Shown here: in pieces, positions 14,827 to 21,665 of the stretch
Layout of the letters: every line of letters starts with the position of its first letter
Position numbering within the stretch: the first letter of the stretch is position 1
Assembly: GCA_964427055.1 (NCBI GenBank)
Contig: CAYRSQ010000004.1
Location: 1 to 30,886 of the forward strand
Length of the DNA: 30,886 bases
DNA from: CAYNTH01 sp964427055
GTDB lineage: Archaea; Aenigmatarchaeota; Aenigmatarchaeia; CG10238-14; SCSR01
Direction: 5' to 3'
The notes under the pieces: generated by a model
The model's database searches: none
Told to the model about the DNA's origin: nothing
What the model saw: only the letters and a program-made list of their open reading frames with translations
Program-made: the position numbers and the translations under genes

Positions 14827-14866
14827 AATCACTATGTTTTAACTAATTAGTGATTTGTTATATAAG
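14827..14866 (-). promoter_or_regulatory. trmB-type gene promoter with inverted repeats
   Basis: On the minus strand, AAAACTTATATA (TATA core at 14859-14866) is followed 4-5 bp later by the palindrome ACTAATTAGT (14842-14851). A perfect 8-bp inverted repeat, AATCACTA facing TAGTGATT with 13 bp between, spans 14827-14855. The proximal arm includes the GTGAT Shine-Dalgarno of the regulator gene. It could be an operator for the regulator itself, or an RNA hairpin hiding the ribosome-binding site. A second TATA-like ATATAAAA lies just upstream. Confidence 0.5.
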
Positions 14867-14911
14867 TTTTTATATCTTACAAGTAGTTGCAACGTACGAG
14901 CGATGGCTCAG

Positions 14912-16603
14912 TTATGAGTTTTGAGAGATTTTTCTCTGTGAAGAGTAAAGTCTCTTTATACGTTTCAACGAGTCGACGTCTTCCAACGACTTGTCTACAG
15001 TTCTGTCTCTTATCATTCTAGGAAATCTGAGGGCGAAACCAGATTCGTATTTTGGAGATTTTTGTATTTCTTCATATCCAATTTCAAAAATAAAATTAGG
15101 TTTCAATTTCACATGTCTTCCTTCCTCTTCTATAACCAGTGGTTTTAGTTTTTTTGTCAGGTCTTTGAACTGTTCATCCGTGAGGCCAGTTCCCATCATA
15201 CCGCAAGGTAGGAAATTACCCGTGGTTTCATCAAAGCATCCGAGAATGAAACTGCTCAACCATCTAGCCCTTTTTCCCGTTCCCCAGTCAGCCCCTATTA
15301 TAACGAGATCTAATGGTTCCATTATAGGCTTGACTTTCAACCAATAACCAACTCTCTTGCCAGGTTGGTATTTGGAATCAATATTTTTAACCATGATTCC
15401 TTCGTGTCCTTTAGTGATTGCATCTTGGTAAAATTTTTCCATTTTTTTTACATCAGTCGTAATCAACTTTTCAGATAGCACGAACTTATTCTCGATAGGG
15501 GAAATTATTTTTTCAAGCAAGTCCCTCCTATAGCTTAAAGGTTCATTTAGAATCGATTTTCCATCTATGTATAATATATCGAAAATATTCACTTCTACTG
15601 GTATGGCTTCAGCCATTTTTTCTATATTATGTTTCCTTTGTATCCTTTGAGATAGTATTTGGAATGGTAGCGGCATGTTCATTTTATAGTCTATCGCAAT
15701 CATTTCTCCGTCCAATATGAAATCTCCAACGCTTGAGTGTATGGCTGATTTCACAAATTTCACTATGTCCGGAAATTGTTTTGTCACATCTTCAAGTCTT
15801 CTCGTGAAGATTTTAATTTTGTCATCTTTTCTATGTATCTGAACTCTGGCACCATCATATTTTATCTCTATAATAATTTTATCGAATTTCTTTATGGCAG
15901 TTTTCAAGTCGGGAGATTTTTCTGCCAGCAGAACTTGTACGGAGGTTCCAACTTTTATGGTGACTTTTTTCAGTCCATCATCCCCTTCATGTTTAGCTAT
16001 TTTTGTTATCTCGCTGTAATCTGGATTCATATTCCATGCATGTTCAACGTTCTTCGTTTCTACGTCGAACGCCTTTGCTATAGCATCTTTGACTATACCT
16101 TCGGCAACTCCTATTCTCAATATTCCCAAAGTAGTTCTCACAATGTATTTAGCCTCTTCGGGCTTTGCGGATGTAAGTAGTTCAGCCAACGTATTAAGTT
16201 TTCTTTCCTGAGATCCGATTCCAGTAATTCCAGATAGTTTTTTCAAACTCTCGAAAACTTTTTCAACTGTCAACTGTTTACTCATCAAAGTCGATTGTGT
16301 TCTTTTTTTTACCAGTGTCTCTGCGACCAGCCCCAAATCCCCAGATTCTCTGAAAAGTTCTGTTATATACTTTTCACTATGTCCGGTCGACCTTGCTATA
16401 GCCCTTTTCATCATGTTTGATGCTATACCAAGGTCTTCGTCCGAGATAGTTGGGAATACTTTTCCCGTGACCAAAAGGACTAACTTTCCCAAATCATTTT
16501 CATCCGTGTTTTTGAAAAATTCCGCTAGCACATCCCTTTTACCATGTTTGGATGGTATCGATTCCAATTTTTCATAAATCTCGACAAGTTTAGAATAGTT
16601 CAT
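14912..16603 (-). CDS. lig: ATP-dependent DNA ligase
   Basis: A 563-aa archaeal replicative-type DNA ligase that seals Okazaki nicks through a lysyl-AMP intermediate. The helical DNA-binding domain spans about 1-220 (LRIGVAEGIVKDAIAKAF is its conserved helix). The adenylation domain holds motif I EIKYDGARVQIH with catalytic K248, then FTRRLEDVTKQFPDI (motif Ia region), FILDGEMIA (motif III), and GHEGIMVKNI (motif IV), with YWLKVKP (motif V). The OB-fold domain ends with the family's ALRFPRMIRDR. The length is normal. It is followed on the same strand, 88 bp later, by the TrmB-type regulator. A TATA-like CAATTTAAATC lies about 33 bp before the ATG, and GTTGATTCG may assist initiation. Confidence 0.96.
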   Translation of the reverse strand: MNYSKLVEIYEKLESIPSKHGKRDVLAEFFKNTDENDLGKLVLLVTGKVFPTISDEDLGIASNMMKRAIARSTGHSEKYITELFRESGDLGLVAETLVKKRTQSTLMSKQLTVEKVFESLKKLSGITGIGSQERKLNTLAELLTSAKPEEAKYIVRTTLGILRIGVAEGIVKDAIAKAFDVETKNVEHAWNMNPDYSEITKIAKHEGDDGLKKVTIKVGTSVQVLLAEKSPDLKTAIKKFDKIIIEIKYDGARVQIHRKDDKIKIFTRRLEDVTKQFPDIVKFVKSAIHSSVGDFILDGEMIAIDYKMNMPLPFQILSQRIQRKHNIEKMAEAIPVEVNIFDILYIDGKSILNEPLSYRRDLLEKIISPIENKFVLSEKLITTDVKKMEKFYQDAITKGHEGIMVKNIDSKYQPGKRVGYWLKVKPIMEPLDLVIIGADWGTGKRARWLSSFILGCFDETTGNFLPCGMMGTGLTDEQFKDLTKKLKPLVIEEEGRHVKLKPNFIFEIGYEEIQKSPKYESGFALRFPRMIRDRTVDKSLEDVDSLKRIKRLYSSQRKISQNS

Positions 16604-16696
16604 CGAATCAACTCAATCTTTCAATTGAAGATTTAAATTGCAATAGGTTTATAATTTTCTATAAAATTTTAATGGACTCGATGGAGTTTATGTGAA

Positions 16697-16888
16697 ATGA
16701 CGGTCATCGATAAACATAGGTTAATTGAAGATTCGTGGGAATTAGGATGTTGTGAAGAATGTAGAGGAAATCCCAAAAGAGTAGAAATGGTCCGCGAGTT
16801 TCTAATTTCTGGAAATCCCGATTCCAAGAGCAAGTCGAATCGTAAATACTGGGTATGTCCCAAATGCGGATATACGAAAGAGTTGTAA
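16697..16888 (+). CDS. Small Cys-rich (zinc-ribbon-like) protein, 63 aa
   Basis: A 63-aa protein with two cysteine knuckles 32 residues apart, C19xxC22 (GCCEECRGN) and C54xxC57 (VCPKCGYTKEL at the C-terminus). The middle is polar and charged (FLISGNPDSKSKSNRKYW). The pattern suggests one zinc ribbon, but I recognise no named family. It starts at ATG 16697 with a weak upstream context and a TATA-like CTATAAAATTTT about 30 bp ahead. It is transcribed divergently from DNA ligase and lies 47 bp upstream of the nitroreductase start, so the two probably share a transcript. Confidence 0.7.
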   Translation: MTVIDKHRLIEDSWELGCCEECRGNPKRVEMVREFLISGNPDSKSKSNRKYWVCPKCGYTKEL

Positions 16889-16935
16889 AAGAAAAGAATT
16901 TACATTTAGCATTACAATTCATTTTAGGTGAAATC

Positions 16936-17577
16936 TTGACCGTATTTGATTGTATATTCAATAGAAGAAGCACTAGGAGTTTCAATGACAATAAAGTCGA
17001 CGACAGACTTATAGGCATTATGTTGTATTCTGCGATACACGCGCCTTCTGCGGGTAATACACAAGACTGGCATTTCATAGTTGTCAGGGACGAAAAAATA
17101 AAGGAAAGATTGTATAATGCTGCATTAAAACAGGCATTCATAAAGGAATCTCCAGTCATTATAGTCGTCTGTGTGGACAAAGAAAAAATAGGGTTAAAAT
17201 ATGGCAAAAGAGGAGAGGCACTGTATGGAATACAGGATACGGCTGCCGCTACGATGAATATGTTATTGGCCGCGGAGGGACTCGGATTGAGAACATGTTG
17301 GGTAGGGGCTTTCGACGAAGAAAAAGTTGGCCATGTTCTTGAGCTGCCTAGCCAGTTGAGGCCGGTTTCAATAGTCCCCGTAGGGTATTCCGATGAAATA
17401 AAAAAGAAACCGAGAAGGATAGATTTCGAAAGGGTTACTCACATAAACACGTATGGCCAGAAATACAGCATAGCTGATGCTGTGAAGACCGCCGGTGGGA
17501 AAGACCTGAAAGTCAAGCCGATTGGAAACTATATAGAAGATACTATAAACGACATTTTGGGCAAACGGAAGAAGTAA
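16936..17577 (+). CDS. Nitroreductase family protein (FMN-dependent oxidoreductase)
   Basis: A 213-aa flavoprotein of the nitroreductase/FMN reductase fold. Family marks are FDCIFNRRSTRSFNDNKV at the N-terminus (SRRSxRxF FMN-phosphate site), SAIHAPSAGNTQDWHFIVV (APSAxNxQPW motif), IQDTAAATMNMLLAAEGLGL, and CWVGAF, with the late VPVGYSDE. TTG 16936 is chosen as start: AGGTGA lies 4 nt upstream and the protein then opens with the usual xVFDxIxxRRS. The frame is open back to ATG 16855, which would overlap the preceding gene and add 27 non-conserved residues. The C-terminal about 30 residues (after QKYSIAD) extend past the core. The physiological substrate is unknown. Confidence 0.9.
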   Translation: MTVFDCIFNRRSTRSFNDNKVDDRLIGIMLYSAIHAPSAGNTQDWHFIVVRDEKIKERLYNAALKQAFIKESPVIIVVCVDKEKIGLKYGKRGEALYGIQDTAAATMNMLLAAEGLGLRTCWVGAFDEEKVGHVLELPSQLRPVSIVPVGYSDEIKKKPRRIDFERVTHINTYGQKYSIADAVKTAGGKDLKVKPIGNYIEDTINDILGKRKK

Positions 17578-17656
17578 TCGATTTTATTTGCCCCGAAGTC
17601 CTTAATTTTAATATAAGGCAAATTTAATCTTATTATAGATTGGCCAGGTCAATGGA

Positions 17657-19114
17657 ATGAGTGATATGTTGTCGTTAGATCGAACTAAGGTTCTTGCAAT
17701 CTCCGTCTTAGTTTTATTCAGCTTTGTATTGGTTTCTCCATACGCGATTGCCGACGGAGAGGTAAACGTCGAGATATCGCCTTCTGAAATTACTATAAAC
17801 ACAACTGAAACCGACTCGGTAGATATACTGATAAGAAACAATCAGGCAACTTCTTCCACGTTTTCAATATCCGTTTGGCCATCCACGACATGGGCTGGAA
17901 TAACGCCTAATCTCGGGAAATATAACGTCAAAGTCGCAGGTAATTCGGAAGAAATGGTAACGCTTTATTTCACAGTGGCGTCGGATTCTGACGAGATAAT
18001 AACGACGTTCCTCGTGACGGCACAGTCTATATCGAACAGTGACATAAGCGACTCCGCGGAGGTAAAAGTAAGAGTATTAAGAAAAACTTCCGTATACGTA
18101 TCTTCGATAACCTTGGACAATTATGTTTTGAATCAGGAAGGATGTGTTAACATAAGTGTGGATGTTGTCAATTCAGCCAGTGCATCAGGACCTTACAAGT
18201 TGACTACTAAAATAAGAAAATCTCTTGACATCTTGAAGGAATTTGAGAATCCTATAGATGGAATCGATGGGAACTCTGTAGAAATCGTTGAAAATGGTTA
18301 CTGTTTTGATAAATATGCCGATGCTGGATCCTATAGTATCTCGGCTATTTTGAAGACGACATTGAACAGGCAGGTCGATAGCAGGTCGACCAGTGTTAAA
18401 ATCAGTGAGAAATCCGACCTTATAGTGGAGAAATCCGTTGAATACAACCTTTTTGCTCAAGTGAAGACCATCACTGTAAAGAATGAAGGAAACGTAAACG
18501 AGGACGATTCAGTTGTCACTGAGACTGTTTCGAATTTCGTCAACAACTTGTTTTATCCAATAGACCAGCCTACGTCATTGTCGAAGTCGGAGAATAAAGT
18601 CATATATACATGGGAACTGGAATCCCTTAAGCCTGGGGAAGAAACCGTGATACAATATGAGATAAGATATGTCAGCATATGGTTTACTGCACTTGTACTG
18701 CTCATAATAATATCACTGTCCTTTTCGTACGTCTACACCCCTAGAATAAAGAAAAAGTTCACACTTATAGGTTCATTGAAGAAAGGCAAGGAAATACCTA
18801 TTCTGTTGGAAATAAAGAATTCGACCATACATGAAATAAAGAATGTGGAAGTCACCGACATGGTACCTCCTATAGCAGTGTTGGTAGAGAAATATGATAC
18901 AATGAAACCGAAGGTAAAAAAGAGCAGTTCGGGAATAGAACTGTCCTGGAAGATAAATTCCCTGAAACCCCTTGAAGAAAGAGTTCTGACATATAGGATA
19001 AAGCCAAACGTGGATATAATAGGTAGCATGAGGCTTCCTAAGGTGGCTATGGAATTTGTAAATAACAAGAAAGAAAAGAAGACTGTTTCTTCAAATACGG
19101 CTGAGATAAAATAA
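17657..19114 (+). CDS. Exported membrane-anchored protein with Ig-like/DUF11-like domains
   Basis: A 485-aa protein. Residues about 9-33 form a signal peptide (hydrophobic VLAISVLVLFSFVLVSPYAI, then ADG). Several beta-sandwich domains follow; the first (about 35-145) has the SPSEITINTTETDSVDI pattern of archaeal Ig-like repeats. The region before the membrane (about 255-340) ends WELESLKPGEETVIQYEIRY. A transmembrane helix is at about 342-361 (WFTALVLLIIISLSFSYVY). It is followed by basic RIKKK and a second related domain (about 368-470) that ends WKINSLKPLEERVLTYRIKP. With a cleaved signal and one helix, this last domain should be cytoplasmic. Function is unknown; a cell-surface role is inferred. 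Confidence 0.8.
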   Translation: MSDMLSLDRTKVLAISVLVLFSFVLVSPYAIADGEVNVEISPSEITINTTETDSVDILIRNNQATSSTFSISVWPSTTWAGITPNLGKYNVKVAGNSEEMVTLYFTVASDSDEIITTFLVTAQSISNSDISDSAEVKVRVLRKTSVYVSSITLDNYVLNQEGCVNISVDVVNSASASGPYKLTTKIRKSLDILKEFENPIDGIDGNSVEIVENGYCFDKYADAGSYSISAILKTTLNRQVDSRSTSVKISEKSDLIVEKSVEYNLFAQVKTITVKNEGNVNEDDSVVTETVSNFVNNLFYPIDQPTSLSKSENKVIYTWELESLKPGEETVIQYEIRYVSIWFTALVLLIIISLSFSYVYTPRIKKKFTLIGSLKKGKEIPILLEIKNSTIHEIKNVEVTDMVPPIAVLVEKYDTMKPKVKKSSSGIELSWKINSLKPLEERVLTYRIKPNVDIIGSMRLPKVAMEFVNNKKEKKTVSSNTAEIK

Positions 19115-19201
19115 AATCGGGTATCCTATAAAAACTTTTATAATTGATAACAGAATTAAATCTTTAACTGATAGATTCTGTTTACAGAGTCGTTCAGCTA
19201 A

Positions 19202-19316
19202 CCCGAAGTAGCTCAACGGCAGAGCATCCGGCTGTAGACGAGCGCAGCTGCGCTTGTTGGTAGCTCTTGCTCATGCAGAAACCGGGGGGTTGGGAGTTCA
19301 AATCTCCCCTTCGGGA
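19202..19316 (+). tRNA. tRNA-Tyr (anticodon GTA) with a 43-nt intron
   Basis: Acceptor CCCGAAG/CTTCGGG (19202-19208 with 19309-19315) with the archaeal Tyr-type C1-G72 pair and discriminator A19316. D stem is GCTC/GAGC, T arm GGGAG-TTCAAAT-CTCCC. Anticodon stem TCCGG/CCGGG encloses loop CTGTAG + A (anticodon GTA at 19234-19236). An intron (19238-19280) interrupts between positions 37 and 38. The splice motif is a bulge-helix-bulge: CTGT (19232-19235) pairs with GCAG (19275-19278), with 3-nt bulges AGA and AAA cut after their second base. The intron contains a 14-bp perfect palindrome (19241-19254). No CCA is encoded. Confidence 0.93.
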
Positions 19317-19390
19317 CTAAAACTCAGCTTCTGTTTGAAAACCGATAGATTTAAAAGATTTAAGAAGCTAAAATAGTAAAATATAGTTAA

Positions 19391-19506
19391 GTTGGCGGCC
19401 AAAGCAAGCATGAAACATCTGTTCCCATCTCGAACACAGCAATTAAGATGCTTAACGATCTGAAGTGTACTGAGCAGTAGTTCGGGAAATTCAGGACGCT
19501 GCCAAC
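19391..19506 (+). rRNA. rrf: 5S ribosomal RNA
   Basis: About 116 nt. The ends pair as helix I (GTTGGC with GCCAAC). The interior holds the universal 5S segment CCCATCTCGAACACAG, and GGGAAATTCAGGACGCTGCC closes the molecule. It is encoded away from any 16S or 23S gene, between tRNA-Tyr and tRNA-Asp. A TATA-like GATTTAAAAG lies about 35-40 bp upstream. The exact ends are estimated from the terminal helix. Confidence 0.93.
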
Positions 19507-19540
19507 TACCAATTATAAAAATCCGTCCCAGGGTGAAAGT

Positions 19541-19624
19541 TTGAAAAAAGTAAATAGATACTGGTTCTTTGATTCGAGAAAAAAAGTATGTTGTGAGACT
19601 CAGTCCTATGGGAAATTCGAGTGA
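19541..19624 (+). CDS. Possible 27-aa protein between 5S rRNA and tRNA-Asp (weak)
   Basis: A short frame from TTG 19541 to TGA 19624 preceded by AGGGTGA at 4 nt spacing, a good Shine-Dalgarno for this genome. The product would begin MKKVNRYWFFDSRKKVCCET and end QSYGKFE. It has an unusual content of aromatics and a CC pair, but is too short to judge. TTATAAAAA lies about 20-28 bp upstream. The 178-bp gap between the two RNA genes is otherwise unexplained; it may instead hold a non-coding RNA or simply spacer. Confidence 0.25.
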   Translation: MKKVNRYWFFDSRKKVCCETQSYGKFE

Positions 19625-19684
19625 GGTGTAGCTTTAAAAATAGAGATTTGTATATACGTATCTGGCTGTTTCGGCTTTACACAT

Positions 19685-19779
19685 GCCTCGGTGGTGTAGT
19701 GGCCTAGCATACAAGCCTGTCATCGGCATTTATGTCGCGCAGACCGCTTGTGACACGGGTTCAAATCCCGTCCGAGGCG
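19685..19779 (+). tRNA. tRNA-Asp (anticodon GTC) with a 22-nt intron
   Basis: Acceptor GCCTCGG/CCGAGGC (19685-19691 with 19772-19778), discriminator G19779 as expected for Asp, T loop TTCAAAT. D stem GTGT/GCAT uses G-U pairs. Anticodon stem CAAGC/GCTTG encloses CTGTCA + C, anticodon GTC at 19719-19721. A 22-nt intron (19723-19744) lies between positions 37 and 38. The bulge-helix-bulge is CTGT (19717-19720) with GCAG (19739-19742), bulges CAT and ACC, and a small intron hairpin CGGCA-TTTA-TGTCG. No CCA is encoded. TTTGTATATACG upstream may be its TATA box. Confidence 0.93.
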
Positions 19780-19829
19780 CTAAACAGACTATATAATATA
19801 TAAGAACGTAATAATATGGCGATGTTTGA

Positions 19830-20078
19830 ATGAAAGAGATTGACATTTCAAAGCACAAATTTGTTCCAAAGCATGAAATTTTGAACGAAAATGAAAGAGA
19901 CGAACTATTGAAGAAATATAACATCAAATCGACTCAACTTCCTAGGATTATAACCTCAGATCCCGTGGTGAAGGTACTTGATGCTAAACTGGGTGACGTG
20001 ATTAAGATTACAAGAGATAGCGAGACTGCCGGAAAGACCGTATATTATAGGGTAGTCGTAAACGGTACATTCAATTGA
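19830..20078 (+). CDS. rpoH: DNA-directed RNA polymerase subunit H (Rpo5/Rpb5)
   Basis: An 82-aa archaeal Rpb5, equivalent to the C-terminal assembly domain of eukaryotic Rpb5. The sequence shows the family's KHKFVPKHEILNENERDELL, then LPRIITSDPVVKVLDAKLGD and IKITRDSETAGKTVYYRVVV. It contacts the A'' jaw of the polymerase. It opens the polymerase operon; GGCGATG stands just before its start codon. The next gene starts 8 bp after its stop. Confidence 0.97.
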   Translation: MKEIDISKHKFVPKHEILNENERDELLKKYNIKSTQLPRIITSDPVVKVLDAKLGDVIKITRDSETAGKTVYYRVVVNGTFN

Positions 20079-20086
20079 GTGATAAA

Positions 20087-21661
20087 ATGCCTGAATCGAG
20101 AACATCAAATGAAGTATTGGACGGAAACAAGAAAGTAATCAATGATTACTTTTTGGATATTCTTAATTCCTTTGTGAAGGAAAGAGGATTGGTAAGATTC
20201 CAGATAGACTCTTATAATGATTTCATAACTAACCGCATACCGAAAATAATAAACGAGATAGGAGAAATAAAACCGGAAGTTCCTGAACTGGGCGAATTCA
20301 AGATAAAGCTTGGCGAGTTCAGGATAGGTAAGGAGAACTGGGGACCATGGTTCAAAGAAGCAGATGGTTCTGAAAGGAGAATACTTCCGAGCGAAGCCAG
20401 GATAAGGAATCTAACTTACGCCGCTCCGATGTATGTCGAGATGTCTCCTGTGATGAATGGGGTTGAAGGAGAGACAATATGGGTCAATTTCGGTGACCTC
20501 CCTCTGATGTTGAAATCTAAATTGTGTCCTTTATCCAGCATGACGAAAGACGAACTTATTGAAGCCGGTGAAGATTCGGATGATCCGGGAGGATATTTCA
20601 TAATAAACGGAACTGAACGGATACTCGTACTTGTGGAAGAAATTGCCCAGAATAAAGCGATAGCCGCGAAGGTTATCTCTGGAAGCTCTACTGAGATAGT
20701 GAGGATACATTCAGAAAAAGATGGATATGTCCAGAGGCACATAATTGAAAGGAAGAAGAACGGCATAATAACGATAAGTTTTGCAAATGTCAATAAACTC
20801 CCCATAGCCATTTTGTTGAAATCACTTGGGATGGAAAGCGACAGAGACATAATAACGCTTTTATCTAATGACCCAGACGTACATGAAGAATTCTACCTTA
20901 ATCTCTATGAGGCAGGTGTTTCAGATTCAGAAGACGGGCTAGACAGGATTGGTCTCCACATAAAAATACCGCAACCTGAATACAGGAAGGAGCGGGCGAT
21001 AAAACTTATAGATAGGTATCTCCTTCCACATCTCGGCCAGGAAAAAGACAAGAGAATGGACAAGGCTATATTCTTGATAACTGCCATAAACAAGATTATA
21101 AAACTCAATTTGGGAAAGATAGAAGAGGACGATTTGGATCATTATTCAAACAAGAGACTTAGACTATCCGGAGATTTATTGGAGATACTCCTCAGATCTA
21201 TACTCTTGGGCAAATGGGGCTTGATAACAAGGATAACCTATAACTATCAGAAACTCACAAAGAGAGGAAGAGTACCTCCACTGCAGGCTATAGTCGAGAC
21301 AAACGTTCTCACCAATCAGCTTAATTCTGCATTGGCTATAGGAAGTTGGGTTGGTGGAAGAACAGGTGTCAGTCAGAGATTGGAAAGGGGAAGTTACATA
21401 AAAACAATGTCCCATATGAGAAATGTATTGTCCCCGTTGACTTCTACACAAGAACATTTCGAAGCCAGAGAGTTACATCCCACACACTGGGGTAAGTTGT
21501 GTACGAGCGAGACACCGGAAGGTGCTACTATAGGTCTGAGAAAATATTTGGCTATTATGGCAGAAGTTACGAAAGGGTTGGAAGAAGAAGAGAAAAAACC
21601 TATTGAAAAGATATTGAAGGAGAACGTTACGCCTGCGAAGGAACTGCTGATAAAAGGGTGA
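20087..21661 (+). CDS. rpoB2: DNA-directed RNA polymerase subunit B''
   Basis: A 524-aa N-terminal half of the second-largest subunit (lobe, protrusion, fork). It matches B'' segments: FVKERGLVRFQIDSYNDFI at the start, PSEARIRNLTYAAPMYVEM, GGYFIINGTERILVLVEE, then TGVSQRLERGSYIKTMSHMR and THWGKLCTSETPEGATIGLR, the fork-loop/rifampicin-pocket region. It ends cleanly at the usual B''/B' break. TTG 20075 is in frame, but ATG 20087 has GTGAT 4 nt ahead. Only 4 bp separate it from the next gene, so the two polypeptides of subunit B are made from one message. Confidence 0.96.
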   Translation: MPESRTSNEVLDGNKKVINDYFLDILNSFVKERGLVRFQIDSYNDFITNRIPKIINEIGEIKPEVPELGEFKIKLGEFRIGKENWGPWFKEADGSERRILPSEARIRNLTYAAPMYVEMSPVMNGVEGETIWVNFGDLPLMLKSKLCPLSSMTKDELIEAGEDSDDPGGYFIINGTERILVLVEEIAQNKAIAAKVISGSSTEIVRIHSEKDGYVQRHIIERKKNGIITISFANVNKLPIAILLKSLGMESDRDIITLLSNDPDVHEEFYLNLYEAGVSDSEDGLDRIGLHIKIPQPEYRKERAIKLIDRYLLPHLGQEKDKRMDKAIFLITAINKIIKLNLGKIEEDDLDHYSNKRLRLSGDLLEILLRSILLGKWGLITRITYNYQKLTKRGRVPPLQAIVETNVLTNQLNSALAIGSWVGGRTGVSQRLERGSYIKTMSHMRNVLSPLTSTQEHFEARELHPTHWGKLCTSETPEGATIGLRKYLAIMAEVTKGLEEEEKKPIEKILKENVTPAKELLIKG

Positions 21662-21665
21662 AAGA

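Noticed and set aside
16855..16935. Longer nitroreductase start at ATG 16855
   Set aside because: It overlaps the previous gene and adds 27 residues unlike the family; TTG 16936 has a good Shine-Dalgarno and gives the standard N-terminus.
16704..17207. 167-codon minus-strand frame opposite the Cys-rich protein and nitroreductase
   Set aside because: The plus strand carries the nitroreductase motifs and CxxC pairs; this frame has none and no start context.
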